Assembly (NCBI RefSeq): GCF_008312895.1
Contig: NZ_VSSP01000008.1
Span: 124,001 to 188,000, forward strand
Reading direction: 5' to 3'
DNA from: Luteimonas suaedae
Lineage (GTDB): Bacteria; Pseudomonadota; Gammaproteobacteria; Xanthomonadales; Xanthomonadaceae
Length of the DNA: 64,000 bases
Shown here in pieces: positions 1-11,460 of this stretch (the stretch's first letter is position 1; each line of letters opens with the position of its first letter). The translations under genes and the position numbers were made by a program. The notes under the pieces are model-generated. The model was not told the origin of the DNA. It saw only the letters and a program-made list of their open reading frames with translations, and searched no databases.

Positions 1-691
1 CCATGCCCTGGCGGCTGAAGTACACCGGCAGCAGCCCCCACAGCGAACCCATCGCCAGACCCGAGAACAGCGCGCCGACGCCGGCGGTGGGCGCCACGGC
101 AAGCAGCCGCCGCAGTTGCAGACGCGGCGTTGGCTGCAGCTGCGGCTGCGCCTGCCGCGTCAGCAGCACCGGCAGGCTGGCGGTACAGACCAGCAACGCC
201 GCCAACACGAACAGCGTGAAGTCCGCGCCGCCCTCGACGTGCAACAGCTGCTGCGCCAGCGCCAGCGCCCCCAGGTTGACCGCCATGTAGATCGCGAACA
301 CCTGTCCGCGCTGCTGCGGTTCGGTCTGTGCGTTGAGCCAGCTCTCGATCACCGTGTACAGGCCGACCAGGGCGGCGCCGAGCACCAGCCGCGCGAGCAG
401 CCACACGACCGGATCGACGCTCAGCGTATGCAGCAGCACCCCGCAGGCGCAGCATGCGGTGTAGAACGCGAACGCGCGGATGTGGCCGATGCGACGGACC
501 AGCGACGGCGCGGCGAAGGTGCCGAGGAAGAAGCCGGTGAAGTAGGCCGAAGTGAGCCCGCCGATCAGCGCGTCGGAGTAGCCCATCTGGCTGCCGCGCA
601 GCGGAATCAGCGTGTTGAGCAGGCCGCTGCCGAGCAGCAGCAGGGCGACGCCGGACAGCAGGGACAGGATGGGCCGCAACAGGCTCAGCAT
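1..691 (-). CDS. MFS transporter, YcaD-like (3' end beyond window)
   Basis: Reading leftward from the ATG at 691, the frame stays open to the window edge, giving the first 230 residues of a very hydrophobic protein. It starts MLSLLRPILSLLSGVALLLL and shows about seven membrane segments, with the loop between helices 2 and 3 reading RRIGHIRAF, a typical major facilitator pattern. The order of segments and motifs such as LNTLIPLR, SAYFTGFFLGT and ESWLNAQ resembles the YcaD subgroup. A substrate cannot be inferred. There is no strong ribosome site before the ATG, so the exact start is less certain than the family. The gene is transcribed away from the epimerase gene that begins at 847. Confidence 0.8.
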   Translation of the reverse strand, partial: MLSLLRPILSLLSGVALLLLGSGLLNTLIPLRGSQMGYSDALIGGLTSAYFTGFFLGTFAAPSLVRRIGHIRAFAFYTACCACGVLLHTLSVDPVVWLLARLVLGAALVGLYTVIESWLNAQTEPQQRGQVFAIYMAVNLGALALAQQLLHVEGGADFTLFVLAALLVCTASLPVLLTRQAQPQLQPTPRLQLRRLLAVAPTAGVGALFSGLAMGSLWGLLPVYFSRQGM

Positions 692-846
692 GGTGCCCGA
701 GCCTAACGCGGCGGCGGCGGCCTGGCTGTGATCCGATGTGAAGATCGGCCGTAACGGCGAGTTGACCGGCGATCTGCTGCAATGTGCGTCGCGGCTGGCG
801 AACCCTGATGAGCGGGATTCCATTCTGTCGGTGCGGGAGGTGGCGC

Positions 847-1752
847 ATGCGGGTGCTGATCGCGGGTGGTAGCGGCTTCCTCGGCTCGGCGCTGAGCGAA
901 CGGCTCGTGCACGACGGCGCCGCGGTGACCTGGCTGTCGCGCACGCCGGGCAAGACACGCGCACCGGACGCCATCGAGGTGCGCGGATACGACGCGCTCG
1001 CCCCCGAGGATGCCTGGGACGCGGTGGTCAATCTGGCCGGCGCCGGTATCACCGACCGGCGCTGGAGCGAGGCGCGCAAGCGCGAACTGATCGACAGTCG
1101 GCTCGGGCCGACGCGGACGCTGCTGGACTGGATGCGCACCTGCATCGACAAGCCGAGGGTGCTGCTGAGCGGCTCCGCGGTCGGCTGGTACGGCGACCGC
1201 GGCGACACGCCCTTGACCGAGAGCAGCGACTTCCATGACGAGTTCGCGCATCGGCTGTGCGCGCAATGGGAGGCGGCCGCGCTCGAGGCGGAGGCGATGG
1301 ACGTGCCGGTGGTGTTGTTGCGCACCGGCATCGTCCTGCACCCCGACGGCGGCATGCTCAAGCGGCTGCTGCCGCCGTTCCGACTGGGGCTGGGCGGGCG
1401 CCTCGGGGACGGCACGCAGGTCCTGAGCTGGATCGCGCGCGAGGACTGGGTGAAGGCCGTGCGTTTCCTGATCGGGCTGCATCTGGACGACGCGGCGTCC
1501 GCGGGGCCGCGCGGCGTCTTCAATCTGACCGCGCCCGCACCGGTCACCAACGCGGAATTCACGGCTGCGCTCGCGCACGCCGTCGGAAAGTCGGTGTTCT
1601 TGCCGGTGCCGGCGCCGGCGCTGAAACTCGGTTTCGGCGAGATGTCGACGCTGCTGCTCGACGGGCAACGGGTGTTGCCGAAGCGGCTGGCGGAAGCGGG
1701 GTTCGAGTTCCGGCATCCGCAGCTGGCGCCGTACCTGCGATCACTGCTGTAG
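847..1752 (+). CDS. TIGR01777-family NAD(P)-binding epimerase/oxidoreductase (YfcH-like)
   Basis: This 301-residue protein is an extended short-chain dehydrogenase/epimerase-like protein. The nucleotide-binding turn is at residues 4-14 (LIAGGSGFLGS). A conserved SGSAVGWYGDRGD segment follows near residue 105, and the last 45 or so residues form the DUF1731-like C-terminal domain (LDGQRVLPKRL...FRHPQL). The length matches the family. I chose the ATG at 847 because it directly opens the Rossmann strand and has GGGAGG about 7 bases upstream; an upstream ATG at 784 would only add a non-conserved leader. The biological substrate of this family is not established. The gene converges on the sirtuin gene across a repeat-filled gap. 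Confidence 0.9.
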   Translation: MRVLIAGGSGFLGSALSERLVHDGAAVTWLSRTPGKTRAPDAIEVRGYDALAPEDAWDAVVNLAGAGITDRRWSEARKRELIDSRLGPTRTLLDWMRTCIDKPRVLLSGSAVGWYGDRGDTPLTESSDFHDEFAHRLCAQWEAAALEAEAMDVPVVLLRTGIVLHPDGGMLKRLLPPFRLGLGGRLGDGTQVLSWIAREDWVKAVRFLIGLHLDDAASAGPRGVFNLTAPAPVTNAEFTAALAHAVGKSVFLPVPAPALKLGFGEMSTLLLDGQRVLPKRLAEAGFEFRHPQLAPYLRSLL

Positions 1753-1840
1753 CGTTGAGACACAACGCACCGGCTTTCCCCGATTTCCGGATCGACATGG
1801 CAGGCGACGATCGCCAAACGCAGCGCACAGGGCCTCCGCC

Positions 1841-1982
1841 GTAGGAGCGCGCCATGCGCGCGATACCGCGGGCATTTCGCCGCCCACGAATTCCGGTGAC
1901 CGGCGCGCGTGCCGGTCCGGAATCGCGGCATCCATCGGATCCTGCCGATACCCGAGGCATCGCGCGCATGGCGCGCTCCTAC
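1841..1982. repeat. 142-bp paired REP element, copy 1
   Basis: The element begins GTAGGAGCGCGCCATGCGCG and ends with the inverse of that arm (CATGGCGCGCTCCTAC). The 142-base body also holds smaller palindromes around CCGGTGACCGG and GCCGGTCCGG. A 5' GTAG followed by a GC-rich hairpin is the signature of REP sequences handled by RAYT transposases in Xanthomonads and pseudomonads (family knowledge). Open frames through it (MRAMPRAF...IARMARSY) are an artefact of its composition. Confidence 0.85.
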
Positions 1983-2065
1983 GAAGGGGCGGTTCTCCGC
2001 GAGGAGTTCCCGGGCATCCGCATGGCAGGCGATGCATCACTGGATGCAGCGCTCGGGGCTTCGCC

Positions 2066-2207
2066 GTAGGAGCGCGCCATGCGCGCGATACCGCGGGCGT
2101 TTCGCCGCCCGCAAATTCCGGTGACCGGCGTGCCTGCCGGTCCGGAATCGCGGCCTCCACCGGATCCTGCCGATACCCGCGGCATCGCGCGCATGGTGCG
2201 CGCCTAC
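2066..2207. repeat. 142-bp paired REP element, copy 2 (contains sirtuin stop codon)
   Basis: Same element and length as the copy at 1841, with a few substitutions (right arm CATGGTGCGCGCCTAC). The TAG that ends the minus-strand sirtuin frame (2206-2204) is the TAG of this element's right-hand GTAG, so the insertion defines the end of that protein. Confidence 0.85.
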
Positions 2208-2974
2208 GAAGGGCGTTTCGCCAGGAGTTCCCGGGCATCCGCCCGCGGCGAGCCCCGCAACAGCGCGATCAGCCGCTGTATTCCCCGGCTCGCCGGCAAC
2301 CGCCAGGCGGCGTCGGCCTGTGTGGAAAGGCCGGTGGCGTCCGGGTTGATCTCAACCACCGGCGAGCCCCGCAACAGCGCGATCGCGGGCAGGGCGGCGG
2401 CGGGGTGCACCAGCCCCGAGGTGCCGACCACCAGCAGCAGGTCGCAGGCGGCGATCGCTTCTTGCGCGGCGTTCCAGGCGTCGTCCGGCAGGGCTTCGCC
2501 GAACCACACCACGTCCGGGCGCAACCGGCCGCCGTCGCAGTGCGCGCAAGCTGGCGGCTCCTCGCGCGCACCGTCGTCGGTGGGTAGCGGTGCGGCGACG
2601 ATCGGGTCCGGAACGGTGCGCGCGCCGCAATCGGAGCAGCGCGAGGACAACAGCCGGCCGTGCAGATGCAGTACGCGTGAGGAGCCGGCGCGTTCATGCA
2701 GGTCGTCGACGTTCTGGGTGATCACGGTGACCGCGTGCCCGAGCGTTTCCAGTGCGGCGATGCCGTCGTGACCGGCATTGGGGCGCGCCTGCCGCACGCG
2801 CGCGGCGCGCCATCGGTACCAGCCCCAGACCAGCGCCGGGTCCTCCCGGAAGGCGCTCGGCGTCGCCAGCCGCTGCGGGTCGAAGCGCGCCCATAGGCCG
2901 GTGAGCGCATCGCGGAACGTCGGAATGCCGCTTTCGGCGGACATGCCGGCGCCGGTGAGCAGGACGATGCGCAT
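2204..2974 (-). CDS. cobB: Sirtuin-type NAD-dependent protein deacylase
   Basis: This 256-residue protein is predicted to remove acyl groups from lysines, consuming NAD and releasing nicotinamide and O-acyl-ADP-ribose. It has the NAD-binding GAGMSAESGIPTFR at residues 8-21, TQNVDDLHERAG at 86-97, the catalytic histidine in HLHGRL (H105) and a zinc site of four cysteines (113, 116, 143, 146). Tyr53 and Arg56 (WYRWR) match the YxxR pair that in SIRT5/CobB-type class III sirtuins accommodates succinyl or malonyl groups, so desuccinylase activity is plausible. The start is 12 bases after the antiporter gene's stop, suggesting one transcript. The stop codon is inside a REP element. Confidence 0.93.
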   Translation of the reverse strand: MRIVLLTGAGMSAESGIPTFRDALTGLWARFDPQRLATPSAFREDPALVWGWYRWRAARVRQARPNAGHDGIAALETLGHAVTVITQNVDDLHERAGSSRVLHLHGRLLSSRCSDCGARTVPDPIVAAPLPTDDGAREEPPACAHCDGGRLRPDVVWFGEALPDDAWNAAQEAIAACDLLLVVGTSGLVHPAAALPAIALLRGSPVVEINPDATGLSTQADAAWRLPASRGIQRLIALLRGSPRADARELLAKRPS

Positions 2975-2986
2975 CTTCCTCCGTGC

Positions 2987-4687
2987 TCAGCCCGGTGCCG
3001 TCGGTGTCGGCGTCGCGCCGGCGCGCGCAGGGCGGTACGGTGGCGTCGACATCACCATCTCCGACAACGAATAGGCCAGTTCGCGTTCGGCCAGTACCGC
3101 GGCGTCGGCGCCGTGCGCGAGCAGGTGCTTCACCTCGCCGTCGCTGTGGGCGCGGGCGAGGATGCTCAGTTCCGGATTGATCTGGCGCAGCCGGGCGATG
3201 GTTTCGCCCGCCTCCAGCGCGCGCGGAATGGCGAAGATCGCCATCCGCGCGCGCGCCGGCAGCGCTTCGGCCATCACCGCTTCCGAAGCGACATTGCCGC
3301 GAACGGCAAGCAGTCCCGCCTGGCGCGCCTTCGCGACCAGGTCGACATCCTCCTCGACCACCACCAGCGGCACGCCGCGCGCCTGCAGCAGGCTGGCCAG
3401 CTGGCTGCCGACGCGGCCGTAGCCGATCAGGATGGCGTGCCCGTCGACGTCCAGCGGCGGCACCTTGGGCGCGGGCGGACGCAGTGCCGCGGCCCGCGCG
3501 TCCTCGCGCGCCTGCCAGCGGTCGAGCAGGGTGAAGATGAAGGGATTGACCACGATCGACAGCAGCGCGCCGGCGATGATCAGGGCGTGGCCGTCCGCCG
3601 GCAGGATCTCCAGCGACAGTCCGAGTCCGGCGAGGATGAAGGAGAACTCGCCGATCTGCGCCAGGCTCGCGGAGATGGTCAGGGCGGTGGAGTTGGGCTT
3701 GCCGAACAGGCGCACGATCGCCCACGCCGCCGCCGACTTGCCGAACACGATGATCAGGAAGGTCGCGAACACTTCCAGCGGACGCTCGAGCACGATCGCC
3801 GGATCGAACAGCATGCCGACCGAAACGAAGAACAACACCGCGAACGCGTCGCGCAGCGGCAGCGAATCGGCGGCCGCCTTGTGGCTGAACTCCGACTCGT
3901 TGAGCAGCATGCCGGCGAAGAACGCGCCGAGCGCGAACGACACGCCGAACAGCTCGGCGGCGCCGAACGCCACGCCCATCGCGATCGCCAGTACGCCGAG
4001 GGTGAACAGCTCGCGCGAGCCGGTGCCGGCAACGCGCTCGAGGATCCACGGGATCACCCGGCGCCCGACCAGCAGCATCAGCGCGACGAAGGCGCCGACC
4101 TTGAGCAGGGTGACGAGCAAGGTGCCGGAGAGACTGCGGCCGCCGTCGGCATCCTGGCCGCCGAGCGCGCCGGACAGCGCCGGGATCAGCACCAACGCCA
4201 GCACCATCGCCAGGTCCTCGACGATCAGCCAGCCGACCGCGATCCTTCCGCGTTCGCTCTCGATCAGGCGCCGATCCTCGAGCGCACGCAACAGCACCAC
4301 CGTGCTCGCCACCGACAGCGCCAGGCCGAACATCAGCGACGCGCCGTGCGACCAGCCGAGATACTCGCCCAGCGCAAGGCCCAGCAGCGTGGCGACCGCG
4401 ATCTGGGCGATGGCGCCGGGCAGCGCGATCGCCTTCACCGCCATCAGGTCGCGCAACGAGAAGTGCAGGCCGACGCCGAACATCAGCAGGATCACGCCGA
4501 TCTCCGCCAGCTGCGGCGCCAACGCCTGGTCGGCGACGAAGCCGGGCGTATACGGGCCGGCGACGATGCCGGCGACCAGATAGCCGACCAGCGGCGACAG
4601 CCGCAGGCGCTGGGCGATCAGTCCGAACACGAACGCGAGCACGAAACCGACGCATAGCATGGAGATCAGCGAGATGTCGTGCGGCAT
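2987..4687 (-). CDS. Monovalent cation:proton antiporter-2, Kef/YbaL type, with TrkA-N domain
   Basis: The 566-residue inner-membrane protein has about 12 hydrophobic helices over residues 1-390 (Na/H-exchanger fold of CPA2), including VGYLVAGIVAGP and GVILLMFGVGLHFSL near the N-terminus. A cytoplasmic RCK/TrkA-N domain begins near residue 417, where HAILIGYGRVGSQ is the nucleotide-binding loop. This layout matches YbaL and KefB/KefC, potassium or sodium/proton antiporters gated by nucleotides or glutathione adducts. No KefF/KefG-like partner is adjacent. The downstream neighbour is the sirtuin gene, 12 bases away. Ion selectivity cannot be read from sequence alone. Confidence 0.9.
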   Translation of the reverse strand: MPHDISLISMLCVGFVLAFVFGLIAQRLRLSPLVGYLVAGIVAGPYTPGFVADQALAPQLAEIGVILLMFGVGLHFSLRDLMAVKAIALPGAIAQIAVATLLGLALGEYLGWSHGASLMFGLALSVASTVVLLRALEDRRLIESERGRIAVGWLIVEDLAMVLALVLIPALSGALGGQDADGGRSLSGTLLVTLLKVGAFVALMLLVGRRVIPWILERVAGTGSRELFTLGVLAIAMGVAFGAAELFGVSFALGAFFAGMLLNESEFSHKAAADSLPLRDAFAVLFFVSVGMLFDPAIVLERPLEVFATFLIIVFGKSAAAWAIVRLFGKPNSTALTISASLAQIGEFSFILAGLGLSLEILPADGHALIIAGALLSIVVNPFIFTLLDRWQAREDARAAALRPPAPKVPPLDVDGHAILIGYGRVGSQLASLLQARGVPLVVVEEDVDLVAKARQAGLLAVRGNVASEAVMAEALPARARMAIFAIPRALEAGETIARLRQINPELSILARAHSDGEVKHLLAHGADAAVLAERELAYSLSEMVMSTPPYRPARAGATPTPTAPG

Positions 4688-4708
4688 CTGGGCTCCGGAG
4701 GGCTAACT

Positions 4709-4896
4709 CCTCTCCCCCGCTCGCGGGGAGAGGTTGGGTAAGGGGCGACGGAGCCGAATGCAGGCCGGAGCCGGAAAGATCGAGTGGCGGGAGATTCGCG
4801 GTCTCTGCCTCATTCGAGTTGACCCAACCCCCGGAAGCCGACCGGCGCCGGTTTCCCCCTCACCCCAGCCCTCTCCCCCGCGAGCGGGGGAGAGGG
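4709..4896. repeat. Pair of CCCTCTCCCC/GGGGAGAGGG hairpin repeats
   Basis: The 321-base gap between two minus-strand genes contains no gene. It holds an inverted CCTCTCCCC-GCTCG-CGGGGAGAGG hairpin at 4709-4733 and a second one, with a 28-base perfect palindromic core, at 4869-4896. The second is preceded by CCCTCACCCCAG. The same hairpin recurs at 7852-7879 and, in weaker form, near 30230. Between the two hairpins here is a segment with AAAGATCGAGT, whose complement also precedes the copy at 7852. Confidence 0.75.
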
Positions 4897-5008
4897 GGTT
4901 AGGCATGCCGTCGCCGGATCGTGCTCGGGGGAACGGCGACATGGTGGCACAGAAGAGATGACGCCCGGATCGATCCGGGCGTCGTCGCAGCTCCGCGCCG
5001 GTCGCCGC

Positions 5009-7441
<2,433 letters not shown>

Positions 7442-7610
7442 GAGGGGGGAGGCTCCTTTGCTGATTGTGTTGTTTCGGAGGGGGGTCACCTCGCTGTAAC
7501 AGTTCAGCCTGAACGGGTCAACGGTTACATCCTCAACTGCCCGGCGGATGGCCCGCAGCGCGAAACGGCGCACGTGTTGGCGAACGGGTGATGGCCGCAC
7601 GCTCGCTCCG

Positions 7611-7888
7611 CTCCCTCTCCCCGCTTGCGGGGTGAGGAGGGCCGCTTGCGCGCCACTGGCACGTGGCCCGCCGAACGCCCATCGGCTATGTCGATGGGGC
7701 CGGGATGCGAAGCGAGGGGTAAGGCGAGGGGCAGCGCCGGAGACGAGGATGCCTGGCTACCGAGTCGATTCGAACGAGGCCGCTGAATACTCCAGCACTC
7801 GATCTTTCCAGATTCTCGACGGCATCCGGCGCCGTCGCCCCCTCACCCCAGCCCTCTCCCCCGCGAGCGGGGGAGAGGGAGCAGGGCG
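7611..7888. repeat. Hairpin repeat cluster upstream of the ABC-F gene
   Basis: The 505-base divergent gap (7442-7946) holds the receptor's 5' leader and, from about 7611, a CCCTCTCCCCGCTTGCGGGG arm followed by GCTTGCGCGCCACTGGC. That last string also occurs downstream of aspS near 30250. A second perfect hairpin, CCCTCTCCCC...GGGGAGAGGG, lies at 7852-7879. I see no gene. The repeats resemble the pair at 4709-4896. Confidence 0.65.
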
Positions 7889-7931
7889 CGGCTGCCGCAT
7901 CATGAGGGAAGTGCCGCCGCGCCGGACGTAA

Positions 7932-7937
7932 TAGAAT
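7932..7937 (+). promoter_or_regulatory. Probable -10 box for a nearly leaderless ABC-F transcript
   Basis: TAGAAT ends only 9 bases before the ATG at 7947. If used, transcription would begin at or a few bases before the start codon. No convincing -35 hexamer or ribosome site is visible. Confidence 0.45.
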
Positions 7938-7946
7938 GGGCGGTCC

Positions 7947-9902
<1,956 letters not shown>

Positions 9903-9933
9903 GCGCCGCCACGCCGGCCCTCCGCCTGCCTTT

Positions 9934-10074
9934 GTAGGAGGGGCTTCAGCCCCGACCACGCCAGGCAAACGCATCGGCGGTGACCATGATGAACGCGCTG
10001 CCGCGCTTTGCGAAGAGAAACAACGGCAAGAGGCCTGCCGCGACTTCGCGGGTCGGGGCTGAAGCCCCTCCTAC
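9934..10074. repeat. Paired REP element of a second family (GTAGGAGGGGCTTCAGCC)
   Basis: The 309-base gap between the ABC-F and PhzF genes holds GTAGGAGGGGCTTCAGCCCC at 9934 and its exact inverse ending CTAC at 10074, 141 bases in total. The GTAG head and the hairpin made by GGGGCTTCAGCCCC mark a REP. The head-to-head pairing and length mirror the 142-bp family, although the arms differ. The remainder of the gap shows nothing recognisable. Confidence 0.85.
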
Positions 10075-10211
10075 AGGGATGACGGGCATGGAACGCGAAT
10101 GTCGAGTCGCCATCGGCACGCGCGACGCGCGCCTGTTCCCTGCGCATGGCCAGCGCCCGCCGCAGTCTCTGGTGCCGCTCGGCGAAGGCGTGCAGCCGAG
10201 CAAGCTCGGCT

Positions 10212-11123
10212 CTAGGAAGGCGTGCCGATCGGCGCGTCGCGCTCGCCGAGCACCGCCCGGCCCTCGATGGTCACGGCGACGGGCGCGCCGTCGTCGACCC
10301 GCACCGTGACGTCGACATGGCCGTGGCGTCCGTCGCCCGCGCGCTGGCGTGCACGGAGGCGCGCCTCACCGTTGCGCGCGGCGAGCAGGCCGTAGCGCAC
10401 CAGATAGGCGCCGAGCGGCCCGTTGGCGTTACCGGTGACCGGGTCCTCGTCGATCCCGATCGCCGGCGCGAACATGCGGCCGTGGCTGCCGGCGTCGTCA
10501 TCGTCGGCGGTGTCGAGCGTGAACACGAAATAGCCGTTGCTGCCCACCTGCGGGCTCAGCGCCGCCAGTCGCGGCAGGTCCGGCTGCAGCGCGCGCAGGC
10601 GGGCATGGCGTTCCAGGCCGATCATCAGTTTCCCGTGGCCGGTGGAGACGACCTGCAACGGACAGCGAAAGTCGAGGTCGCCGGTGTCCACGCCCAGCGC
10701 CGCCAGTACCTGCCGGACCAGCTCCGGGGCGAGCGGCGGCGCGAATTCGGGCGGGCGCTGGGCGATCCGGACGACGGTGTCGTCGCCGTCGCGCAGGGTG
10801 TCGACGAGCTGCACGCCGGCGCCGGTCAGCTGGCGCCGGGCCCCGGCCGGTGCGCCCTCCAGCGCCAGCGCGTAGTGCGCGGCGACGGTGGCGTGGCCGC
10901 AGACCGGGACTTCATGACTGGGGGTGAAGAAGCGCAGGTACAGGTCGTGATCGTCGCCCAGCGGCGGCAGCACGAATGCGGTCTCGGAATGACCGAGTGC
11001 GTGCGCGATTGCCTGCATGCCGGCCTCGTCCAAACCCGAGGCGTTGGTGACCACGCCGGCGCGATTGCCTTGTCCGGGCTCGGTGGTGAAGGCATCGATC
11101 CTGTAGATCCTCAGGTCATCCAT
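10212..11123 (-). CDS. PhzF-family epimerase/isomerase
   Basis: The 303-residue protein belongs to the PhzF fold (two diaminopimelate-epimerase-like halves). Typical landmarks are YRIDAFTTEPGQGNRAGVV at the N-terminus, SETAFVLP with the catalytic glutamate, LRFFTPSHEVPVCGHATVAA, and in the second half VTGNANGPLGAYL. Family members catalyse isomerisations in phenazine and other secondary pathways, but most chromosomal copies have unknown substrates and no phenazine genes are near. I chose the inner ATG at 11123; an ATG at 11138 would add five residues. It lies downstream of the peptidase operon on the same strand but is separated by a 337-base gap containing a gene remnant. Confidence 0.88.
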   Translation of the reverse strand: MDDLRIYRIDAFTTEPGQGNRAGVVTNASGLDEAGMQAIAHALGHSETAFVLPPLGDDHDLYLRFFTPSHEVPVCGHATVAAHYALALEGAPAGARRQLTGAGVQLVDTLRDGDDTVVRIAQRPPEFAPPLAPELVRQVLAALGVDTGDLDFRCPLQVVSTGHGKLMIGLERHARLRALQPDLPRLAALSPQVGSNGYFVFTLDTADDDDAGSHGRMFAPAIGIDEDPVTGNANGPLGAYLVRYGLLAARNGEARLRARQRAGDGRHGHVDVTVRVDDGAPVAVTIEGRAVLGERDAPIGTPS

Positions 11124-11179
11124 GTGCTCGACGATCATGTGGTCGGCTGTCCGTGCGTGGAAGGGTGCCTATCGTAGGC

Positions 11180-11400
11180 AGGTCTTGGCGCCGGCCGCAT
11201 CGTCGCCAACGAGCCGGCACCCCCTGCCCGGACGACTTCGAGGGCAAGCCGCTGATCATGCACGTGCGCGGCTGCGACCCTTCCGCGCGCGAACTGCAGG
11301 TGCCGTTCCACGTCGGCGACGACCGCGCGCCCTGGCTGCTGACCCGCACCGATACCGGCCTGCGACGCAAGCACCACCGCCACGAGGACCGCAGGACCAC
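11180..11400 (+). pseudogene. Remnant of the lipoprotein gene found intact-in-core at 25.8-26.8 kb
   Basis: This segment aligns clearly with 26299-26525. Shared peptide pieces include MHVRGCD, ARELQ.PFHVG and WLLTRTDTGL. Relative to the other copy, one base is missing in the run after GCCGGCAC (about 11220), which breaks the frame, and three bases are missing near 11328. No start codon, signal peptide or C-terminal part is present. After 11400 the similarity stops, but GTCGTCGCCAACGGGCCGGC near 11436-11457 looks like the start of yet another partial copy. I interpret it as a dead gene fragment. Confidence 0.75.
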
Positions 11401-11460
11401 CTGGCGCGGCACCGCAGCCAAGCTGCGCCGGCTGCGTCGTCGCCAACGGGCCGGCGTCCG

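Larger units (their letters stand above)
1797..2244. repeat. 225-bp tandem duplication carrying paired REP elements
   Basis: Two adjacent units start with the shared ATGGCAGGCGA at 1797 and 2022, exactly 225 bases apart, and each contains one 142-bp REP pair (1841 and 2066, also 225 apart). The first unit then holds AGGAGTTCCCGGGCATCCG at about 2002-2020, which reappears at about 2223-2241 as the real 3' end of the sirtuin gene. The gap between the two convergent genes (1753-2203) therefore consists mainly of a duplicated REP pair plus a decayed copy of the sirtuin tail. No gene is visible in it. Confidence 0.8.

Noticed and set aside
784..846. Earlier ATG start for the TIGR01777 epimerase gene
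   Set aside because: The added 21 residues are not like the family; GGGAGG precedes the ATG at 847, which opens the Rossmann fold directly.
1854..2194. Short ORFs such as MRAMPRAFRRPRIPV...IARMARSY on both strands, also near 26.8 and 57.2 kb
   Set aside because: They are translations of the 142-base REP pair, which is open in several frames; no ribosome site, and the same peptide appears wherever the repeat occurs.
10212..11123. Phenazine biosynthesis locus
   Set aside because: A PhzF-family gene alone is not evidence of phenazines; none of the other phz genes are nearby.
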